Part shown: in pieces, positions 33,573 to 42,100 of the stretch | How positions within the stretch are numbered: the stretch's first letter is position 1 | Layout: each line of letters starts with the position of its first letter | Source of the DNA: Streptomyces shenzhenensis | GTDB lineage: Bacteria > Actinomycetota > Actinomycetes > Streptomycetales > Streptomycetaceae | Direction: 5' to 3' | Length of the DNA stretch: 64,000 nucleotides | NCBI RefSeq assembly: GCF_003688995.1 | Contig: NZ_PENI01000016.1 | Location: 62,001 to 126,000 of the forward strand | Position numbers and translations under genes: made by a program | Notes under the pieces: generated by a model | What the model saw: only the letters and a program-made list of their open reading frames with translations | Database searches by the model: none | What the model was told of the DNA's origin: nothing

Positions 33573-36175
33573 AACAGGTCCTGCTCGTCCAGCTGCATCA
33601 GCTGTGCGGGCGCGGGATCGGTCAGCTCGGACATGCGCAACGCCTGGCGTTCCGTCATGGCCTGGAAGAGCTGCCGGGCGGTGCGGCCGTTGCCGAACTG
33701 CGCACCGCGCGGGATGTTCTCGACGTACGTCGTCAGCGACCGGCGGGCGGCGTCGGTGAGTTCGTAGCGGTGGCGCTGGGCGTGGTGCTCCACGATGCTG
33801 ACCAGCTCGGCCGAGGTGTAGTCCGCGAACAGCAGCGTGCGGCTGAACCGCGACGACAGACCCGGGTTCGAGGCGACGAACCGGTCCATGTCACCGGGGT
33901 AGCCGGCCGCGATCACGACCACCTCGTCGCGGTGGTCCTCCATCAGCTTCACCAGCGTGGCGATCGACTCCGTCCCGAAGTCGTTGGCCGCACCGGCGGG
34001 CACCAGCGCGTACGCCTCGTCGATGAACAGCACACCGCCGCGCGCCCGGTGGAACGCCTCCGTGGTCTTCGGACCGGTGTGCCCGACGTACTCGCCCACC
34101 AGGGCGCTGCGGTCGACCTCGACCAGATGGCCGCGCGCCAGCAGCCCCAGCGCCCGCAGCAGTCGGCCGTACAGCCGGGCCACCGTGGTCTTGCCGGTGC
34201 CCGGGTTGCCGGCGAACACCAGATGGCGGCTGAGCGGCGGCGCGGGCAGGCCCGCCTGCTCCCGCAGCCGTACCGTCTGCATGAGCTTGACCATGCCGTT
34301 CACATCGCGCTTGACGCCGTCCAGGCCGACCAGTTCGTCCAGCTCGGCCAGCAGGTCCTCCAGCGTCTCGGGCTCCGGCTCGGGTTCGCCCTGCTGCCAC
34401 AGGCCGTCCGTCCCCGGCTCGCTCCCCCGGGCCCGCGGGCCCTCCGGCTGCTCCGGGTCGCCGGGGAACGACACCGGCGCGGACGGCCCGGGACGGTCCG
34501 CCAGGGCGGTCAGCACGGGCGTGCGCACCCGGACCGCCGCGCAGTCCTCGAACACCGGCTCCGCGCCGTCCGCGAGCCCCACGTCCTGGCCGCAGTCGAA
34601 GAACCGGCAGCCGCGGAAACGCACCTCGGCACCCTTGCCCACGTGCACTGCGGGAAAGGCCGACCCGGACAGGTCGCAGTGGTCGAAGGAGCCGCTGACC
34701 GCCTCCCCGATCAGGATGCCGTTCTTGCCGCTGTCCGCCACCCTGAGATCGCGCACCTCCACCGACGCGGCGCGCTCCAGGACCAGGCCGCTGCCCGCCG
34801 CCCCGGACACCGCGCCGCCGGAGAGCCGCAGCCGCCCGCCGCCGTCCACGGCCACACCCGCGCCACCGACCTCGGCGACCCGGACGTCCTCCAGGACGGC
34901 CGCCGCGTCCGGCCCGATCTCCACCCCGCTGCGCCGCTGCCCGCCCACGGCACAGCCGCGCACCTCGCAGGGTTCCGCGGCCACGGACCGCAGGCGCACC
35001 CCGGTGTCGCCGCCGTGCAGCCGCACCCCGGTCAGCGTCAGCCGGGCCTCGTCCTGGACGTCGACCCCGCAACTCGCCGGATCCGTCACGGAGGTGTCCA
35101 CGACCTCGGCCGTGGCCGAGCCGGCCGCGGCGATGCCGTGGTCCCCGCCGCCGCGCACCCGGCAGCCGGTCAGCACCGCTGTCGACCGGTCCACGAGCTG
35201 TACGGCGGTGGCACCCGCGCCGTCGACCAGCGTGCCCGCACAGACCGCGAAGGCGGCGGAGGCCAGCAGCAGGCCGTGCCCCCGCGGCGCTTCCAGACGG
35301 CAGTCGCGCACCTCGACACGGGCCTGGTCGGCCGCCGTCACGGCGTGGTCGAGCGCACCGCTGATCCGGCAGTCCACGAGCGTCGTACGGGCCGTGTGCG
35401 AGGTGCGCACGCCCGTCCGGGCCGGGTCGACGACGCGGCAGTCGGCCAGTTCCGCCAGCGCCTCGTCCTGCACCAGCACCCCGTGCCGGCCCGCGCCGAG
35501 GACCGAGCAGTCCCGGGCGAGCAGCCGCGACGCCCCCTTGGCCCGCAGCGCCGAACCCGATGTGCCGCTCACCCGCAGCCGCTCCGCGATCAGCACCGAC
35601 CGCCCGGACAGCACCACGCCGATCCCGTCGACCTCGTCGACCACCGAGTCCACGGCCCGGGCCCGGGCGTCCCCGGTCAGATGCAGGGCGGTGCCCAGCG
35701 CGCCGCTCAGCCGCGCCTCGCACAGCAGCAGTACGCCGCCGCCGTCCACCGGGTCGGTCAGCTCCGCGGCCAGGGTGTGGTCCGGCCCGAGCACCGCGTT
35801 CGCCGGCGCGGACCTCCCGTCCGCGGAGCCGAGCACCTCGATCCGCCCGCCGGTCAGTTCGCACCGGTCCACCGTCAGCCCCGCCGCGTCCTCGACCCGG
35901 ACCAGCGGCTGCGCCGGATCGGCGCCCGTCAGGTGCAGTCCGCGCAGCACACAGCCCGGAGCGGTCACCGTGACCGCCGCACCCTCCGGGGAACGCAGCA
36001 CGACCGAACCGGGGCCGGCCTCCGCCTCCAGCACCACCCTGCGGGTGAGCGTCACGGACTCGGCGTACAGGCCCGGCGCCACCGTCACGACGGCGCCCAC
36101 GGGGGCGGCGGCGAGCGCGGCGGCGAGGGTCCGATGGGTGCCCCGGCCCCTGGGCGCGACCTTGACGGCCGTCAT
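33569..36175 (-). CDS. Right-handed beta-helix / AAA+ ATPase fusion (EccA/CbbX-like)
   Basis: 868 residues, ATG 36175 overlapping the giant gene's stop (ATGA). Residues about 1-545 are pectate-lyase-like beta-helix repeats, about 25 turns of the type VVDTSVTDPASCGVDVQDEA. After an acidic/proline linker comes one AAA+ module (about 605-868): FAGNPGTGKTTVARLYGRLL with Walker A Lys662, Walker B GGVLFIDEAYALV, sensor and arginine finger region SSRFSRTLLF. The ATPase resembles the C-terminal half of EccA and the CbbX/SpoVK group. In EccA the N-terminus is TPR-like; here it is a beta-helix, perhaps for binding the giant substrate. Confidence 0.87.
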   Translation of the reverse strand: MTAVKVAPRGRGTHRTLAAALAAAPVGAVVTVAPGLYAESVTLTRRVVLEAEAGPGSVVLRSPEGAAVTVTAPGCVLRGLHLTGADPAQPLVRVEDAAGLTVDRCELTGGRIEVLGSADGRSAPANAVLGPDHTLAAELTDPVDGGGVLLLCEARLSGALGTALHLTGDARARAVDSVVDEVDGIGVVLSGRSVLIAERLRVSGTSGSALRAKGASRLLARDCSVLGAGRHGVLVQDEALAELADCRVVDPARTGVRTSHTARTTLVDCRISGALDHAVTAADQARVEVRDCRLEAPRGHGLLLASAAFAVCAGTLVDGAGATAVQLVDRSTAVLTGCRVRGGGDHGIAAAGSATAEVVDTSVTDPASCGVDVQDEARLTLTGVRLHGGDTGVRLRSVAAEPCEVRGCAVGGQRRSGVEIGPDAAAVLEDVRVAEVGGAGVAVDGGGRLRLSGGAVSGAAGSGLVLERAASVEVRDLRVADSGKNGILIGEAVSGSFDHCDLSGSAFPAVHVGKGAEVRFRGCRFFDCGQDVGLADGAEPVFEDCAAVRVRTPVLTALADRPGPSAPVSFPGDPEQPEGPRARGSEPGTDGLWQQGEPEPEPETLEDLLAELDELVGLDGVKRDVNGMVKLMQTVRLREQAGLPAPPLSRHLVFAGNPGTGKTTVARLYGRLLRALGLLARGHLVEVDRSALVGEYVGHTGPKTTEAFHRARGGVLFIDEAYALVPAGAANDFGTESIATLVKLMEDHRDEVVVIAAGYPGDMDRFVASNPGLSSRFSRTLLFADYTSAELVSIVEHHAQRHRYELTDAARRSLTTYVENIPRGAQFGNGRTARQLFQAMTERQALRMSELTDPAPAQLMQLDEQDLL

Positions 36176-39100
36176 CGCGGCCCCCCGTTCTGGTTGTCCT
36201 CGCCCGAACCCTGGTACCAGCCCGGGTTGATCGACTCGCGCAGCGTGCCTGCCAGGTACATGTTCGCGAAGATCTTGTCGATGAGCTTGCCGAGCCCGGC
36301 GACCGCGAAGATGTCGAAGAAGCCCTGCCGGTGGTACCAGCGGCCGGCCAGGTTCTGGGTGAGCGCGGTGCGCGCCATGCCCAGGCTGACCGCGCCGGCC
36401 ACGCCGCCCGCCACGCCGTACAGGCCGGCCAGCAGCGCGTCACCGCCCTGCAGATGGACGGTGTTGCCGTCCTTGTCCTTGATACCGAAGATCGCCGCGG
36501 TCGCGGCCCCGCTGATGAACCCGGACACCGACCCGCTGACCAGGCCCATGCCGAAGTCGTAGGTGCCCGAACGCCAGCGTGTCACCCTCTCGTTGCCGGC
36601 GAACTCGGACGCCCACGTGTCGTCGTTGGGGCGGCGCGAATAGGGGGTGCCCATGTCGATCTGGCTCAGGCCCGTCTTCCACGGGCCACCGCGGTGGACG
36701 GCGAAGTGCCCGGCCGCGAAGCCGCCCTTGACGCCGGCGGCGACGGTGGCACCGAACGCCGCCTTGCCGACGTCCGACCAGCCGAACGGGGTGCCGGTGG
36801 CCGCCGCGACGATGCCGTACACGGCGAGGTTCACGCCGAAGTCGAGCAGCCACTCCTGGACCATGTCGACGACGACCGCCTGGGCGGCCTTGTCGACGAA
36901 CGGGGTGTACGTGGACACGCCGTTGTGGGTGTGGCCCCACTCCCACCGGTTGGGCTCGCGCCACATCCGGCTGAAGCCCCGGTACTCGTTGAACACGCCG
37001 GTGAAGTTGGTCTCCCGGCCGATGAGTGTGTGCCGGCCGAGGAAGTCGGTCCGCCAGACGTATCCGGAGATGGTGCGTTCCTCGATGAGCGTGACACCGT
37101 CCTTGCCGAACCGGCGCCACTGCTTGTGCCAGTCCTCGCTCTCCAGGAAGGTGCCGTCCGGGAGTTCGACCTTGCGGCCCAGCTCGATGCCGTTCTCGTA
37201 CTCCTTCCAGGCGTGCGCCTTGAACGCGTCGCCGGGCGAGGGCACGTACTCCCGGATCCGGTGCGGGGAGTCCGCGAGGTGCGGGGTGCCGGCGGGCCGG
37301 GCCGGGATCTCCTGGACGACCCGGTGGTCGAGGCTGGTGACCGAGTCCTCGAAGCGTGCCCCCGCCTGCCAGTCGGCGAGCGGGTTGCCGTGCCCGTCGA
37401 ACCACTGGCGGACCCGGTCCGCGGTGCCGGTGCCGAAGTTCTTCACCGCGCCGTCCGCGCCGGCCTTGTTCCAGTGCCAGCCGCTGTTCGGGGCCGGCCC
37501 GCGCCAGGCGTCCACGACCGTGCCGTCGGCGAGCAGCCGGTGGTCGCGCACGAGCGCGCCGGTGGCGTCGAAGTCCTGGAACGACTCGCGGTCCCAGCCC
37601 CAGCGGGTGACGTCCCCGCGGTCGAAGTTGACCTTGCGGACGCCGTTGTTGCCCAGGTTGTCCGTCCAGCGGACGTTGCCGTCCAGCATCCCGGTCGAGG
37701 TGACCTCCACCGGCCGGCCGCCGCCGGGCGCCGGCCAGGTGTCCTTGCGGGCCACGACCAGACCGTGGTGGTCGTAGCGGGTCCAGTCACCGCCCCCGAG
37801 GTGCCCGATGCGGTCCGGGCGGCCGGGCGTGGGACGGAAGTCGACGACCGTGCCGTCGGCCAGGCCGACCCGTACGACCCTCCACTCCTTCGCCGCGTCG
37901 GGGGAGTACCAGTCGAAGTCGCGCAGGTCCGTGGTGATCTTCTCCTGCCAGCGCACGGGCGGCAGGTTGTTGCCGAGCCGGGCCGGCAGCGGGTCGAAGT
38001 CCGGCTGGTGGTAGGTCCGGTGGCCGCGCGGCTTGCCCTCGCCCTGGGAGAAGGGCAGATAGCCGTCCCGCCGTGCGACCCCGTCCGGCAGCTGCACATC
38101 GCCGGTCTTCACGGTGTCGCCGCCGAGCAGCTTGCGGGTCTCGCGCACCACCTCGCCGCCGCGGGTCACGTCGGTGACGGTCCCGTTCATGCTGATGAAG
38201 CGGATGCCGTGCGTGCTGGTGCCGTCGGCCGCGGTCTGGCTCCAATGGTGCAGCTGGAGCTTGCTGTCGCCGCGCAGCCAGGGCACGGCGTGCAGGTTTG
38301 CGGCCCGGTAGTCGCCGCTCATCGTCCAGCGGAAGGCCACCGGCGGGCGCTGCTCGGCGAACCGGCGGCTCTCCAGGAAGTCGCCGTTCTCCAGGGTCAG
38401 TCCGCGGCCGTTCTCCTTGCCGTGCGCCGACCACGACGTGTAGTCCTTCTGCGGTACGCCGTCCGCGCCCAGCTCCGTCTGCTGGTAGCGCCGCACGTCG
38501 TGCGGGGACCACTGGAACCGCCCCCACTTCTCCTGCATCACGACCCGCTCACCCGTGACCGGGTGGGGCATCGAGTCGGTGAAGCCGCGCCCCGGACCCC
38601 AGCTCCGGGTGCCCTCGGCGACCTGCTTGAACTCGCCGTCGAACCGGGTCCACCGGGTCGGTCCGGCGAAGCCCTGCGTGAACGGGCGGTTGTCGAGCTC
38701 GGCGAGCACATGGCCGCCGTCCGGGTTCTCCTGGAAGTGCCGCACGCGCGGGCTGCCGCTGCCCGAACCGGTCACGTCGAACCAGCTGCGCCCGCTCTCG
38801 CCCCAGTGCCGCGTCCCGGCCCGGACGACCGTGCCGTCCGCGGCGAACTCCGTCCACACGCCCCGCTGGTTGAGCCGGCCGAAGGTGCCGACGCCGGCCC
38901 GGGAGTGGTAGGCGTCCACGGTGTGCCCGCCGGGCAGTGTGCGGCGCTCCATGACGGGGACCCCGGAGTGGCTGGTCAGGCCCACCCGGCCGGTGCCCAG
39001 CCCCTTGCCGTCGATCGTGCCCGCGTCGTACCAGCGCTGGGTGGACGGGGCCCGCACGGGCACGCCGGTGGCGTCCAGCCGGACCCGCACCCAGCTGGGC

Positions 39101-42100
39101 CCGGTGGCCCCGTCCGCGGCGTGGTCCAGGCGCAGATACTCGTTCGGCTTGACCGTGCCCCGGTCGATGACGTTGATCCGCTGCCCGGTGAGCCGGCCGT
39201 CGCCGTCGTAGACCTTGTACTCCCCGTGGTGCGGGCCGGGTCCCGGGTGGTCGATGCGGTAACCGCCGTCCGGGGTGCGGCTGAACGTGCCGTGCGGGGT
39301 GCCGGGGACGGCGTTCAGATCGCCGTCGAGCAGGGTGTGGGTGTCCGTGCGCACGAAGCGCGCGCCCACCCCGTCCGAGAGCTGTACGGCGTCGAAGGCG
39401 TGGGCGCCGTGGCCGTCGTCGACGCGGACGACATGGCCGCCGTCGGCGGGCGGGGTGCGGGTGTGCGTGTGGGTGCCGGCGCCGTCGAAGAGCCGTACCG
39501 TGCCGTCGGCCCCGGTGAGGTGGTGCCCGCCGTGCGGCCGTACGGTCACCGTGGTGCCGTCGACCCCCGTCAGGTGCGTGTCCAGCAACTCCCGTGCCCC
39601 GCCCGGACGGACCCGGATCGACTCGCCCGTGGCCAGCCGGGTCGCGGTGAACTCCGTCCGGCCGTCGGGCGTGTGCAGCCGCGTGGTGGCGCCGTCGACG
39701 ACGACCAGCCGGCCGTCCGGCCGGCTGGTCACCGAACCGTGCGGGACGTTCGCGCCGTCGCCGGCCCTCAGCGCGGCGGGGCCGCCGCCGTGCGGCAGAT
39801 GCGCGAAGTGCGGGGTGCCCGCCAGCGCCACCACGTCGTGGGTGAACGTGCCGTCCGGTGCCACGACGATGCCCCGGCTGTCCTGCTGGATGCGCCAGGC
39901 CCCGCCGGGCTGGGCGTGCACCGTGGCACCCGGGAGGGTGGCCGTGCCGTCCGGGGCGATGCGCACCTGCTGACCCGCGTGCGGACCGCCCTGGAGGGTG
40001 AGCAGGTCGTGGGTGTGATCGCCGTTGAGGGCGTGGAAGCGGGTGCGGTTGGCGATGCCGGCGGGGAAGTGGAATTCGTTGTGGTGGAGGGTGATGGGGC
40101 CGCGGTCGGTGCCGTGTGTGTCGACGCGGGTGGGGGTGTTGGTGTGGGTGTCTTGGAGGGCGTATTCGTCGGTGCCGTGGAGGTGTGTGGCGTTGTGGGT
40201 GTGGGTGCCGTTGGGGGTGAGGATGATGTGGTGGTTGTTGTGGTGGAGGCGGAAGCTGCCGTTGGTTTGGGGGGTGATGTGGGTGTTGGGGGGTGGTGGG
40301 GTGGGGTTGTTGTGGGCGTCGGTGAAGTGGAGGGTGTGGCCGTCGCGGCTGGGGACGACGTGCACGTTGCCGCCCGCGTCGTCGGTGAGGTGTGTTCCGG
40401 TGCGGGTCGGGTGGCCGTTGTCGGCGTCGTAGAGCTGGAAGCCTCGGTCGGTGGGGATGTGGAATTCGTTGTGGTGGAGGGTGATGGGGCCGCGGTCGGT
40501 GCCGTGTGTGTCGACGCGGGTGTGGGTGTTGGTGTGGGTGTCTTGGAGGGCGTATTCGTCGGTGCCGTGGAGGTGTGTGGCGTTGTGGGTGTGGGTGCCG
40601 TTGGGGGTGAGGATGATGTGGTGGTGGTTGTGTTGGAGGCGGAAGCTGCCGTTGGTTTGGGGGGTGATGTGGGTGTTGGGGGGTGGTGGGGTGGGGTTGT
40701 TGTGGGCGTCGGTGAAGTGGAGGGTGTGGCCGTCGCGGCTGGGGACGACGTGCACGTTGCCGCCCGCGTCGTCGGTGAGGTGTGTTCCGGTGCGGGTCGG
40801 GTGGCCGTTGTCGGCGTCGTAGAGCTGGAAGCCTCGGTCGGTGGGGATGTGGAATTCGTTGTGGTGGAGGGTGATGGGGCCGCGGTCGGTGCCGTGTGTG
40901 TCGACGCGGGTGTGGGTGTTGGTGTGGGTGTCTTGGAGGGCGTATTCGTCGGTGCCGTGGAGGTGTGTGGCGTTGTGGGTGTGGGTGCCGTTGGGGCTGA
41001 GGATGATGTGGTGGTTGTTGTGGTGGAGGCGGAAGCTGCCGTTGGTTTGGGGGGTGATGTGGGTGTTGGGGGGTGGTGGGGTGGGGTTGTTGTCGGCGTC
41101 GGTGAAGTGGAGGGTGTGGCCGTCGCGGCTGGGGACGACGTGCACGTTGCCGCCCGCGCCGTCGGCGAGCCGCGTTCCCGTCCGGGTCGGCAGGCCGTTG
41201 CCGGGGTCGAACAGCTGGAAGCCCCGGCCGGTGGGCAGCAACAGCTCACTGCCGTCCCAGCCGACCCGCCCCACGGGCGCCGGGGTGTCCGCGCGCGGCA
41301 CATGACGGGCGGTGTCGCCGTTGAGGACGTCGATGGCGACCTTCGTACCGCGGAAGTCACCACCGGCCAGGGTGATCAGCCGCTCGTCGGAGACCGGACG
41401 CAGCCCGTCCCCGTCCCGGACCAGCTCGATGCTGCGCATCTCCACCGCGCTGACCTGCCGCTCGACGCGCACCAGATCGGTGCCGCCCGGCCGCGGGACG
41501 CGCTGGACCGTCAACGGCGGCAGCCCGTGCACCCCGTCCGTGACCGCCCTGACCTCCGAGACACCGCCGGAGGGGCCGTCGAACCGCAGCTCGATGCGGG
41601 CCCCCTGGAGCCCCGGCACATCCAGGACGCGCGGGGCGGGCGCGGCGGGCACCGGGACCGCGCCGGCCGGCGCGGATGTGTGCGACGAACCCGTCACCGG
41701 CATCAGCTCGATGTGCGAGGTCTGCGCGCCCGCCGGGATGATCTGCATGTCGCCGATGCGGCCGTAGTCGGGCGCCTGGAGCGCGTAGCTCCAGCGGTGG
41801 GTGGTGCCGTCCGGGAGGACATGCTCGATCCGCAGAACGTCCTGCCCGTTCGCGTCGATGTGCCGCGCCGACAGGCCCTGCACATGGTCCGGGTTGGCCA
41901 GGGTGACCTGGGCGCGTTCGGCGCCGGTGCCCGGCCGGACGTCCACCCGGACACCCGGCAGGGAGACGTCGATGTCGCTGAACGTGTGCTGGAGGTTGAG
42001 CTGGATGCCGCGCATCATCCGCACCTCGACGGTGCGCTGCGCCAGCGCCGACAGGTCCACCCGGCCCAGCTTCGGCAGGTCCACGAACACCGCGCCGTTG

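Noticed and set aside
40069..41238. CRISPR-like or origin-like iterons
   Set aside because: The 390-base units are in frame and coding within the giant gene; no DnaA boxes or replication gene nearby.
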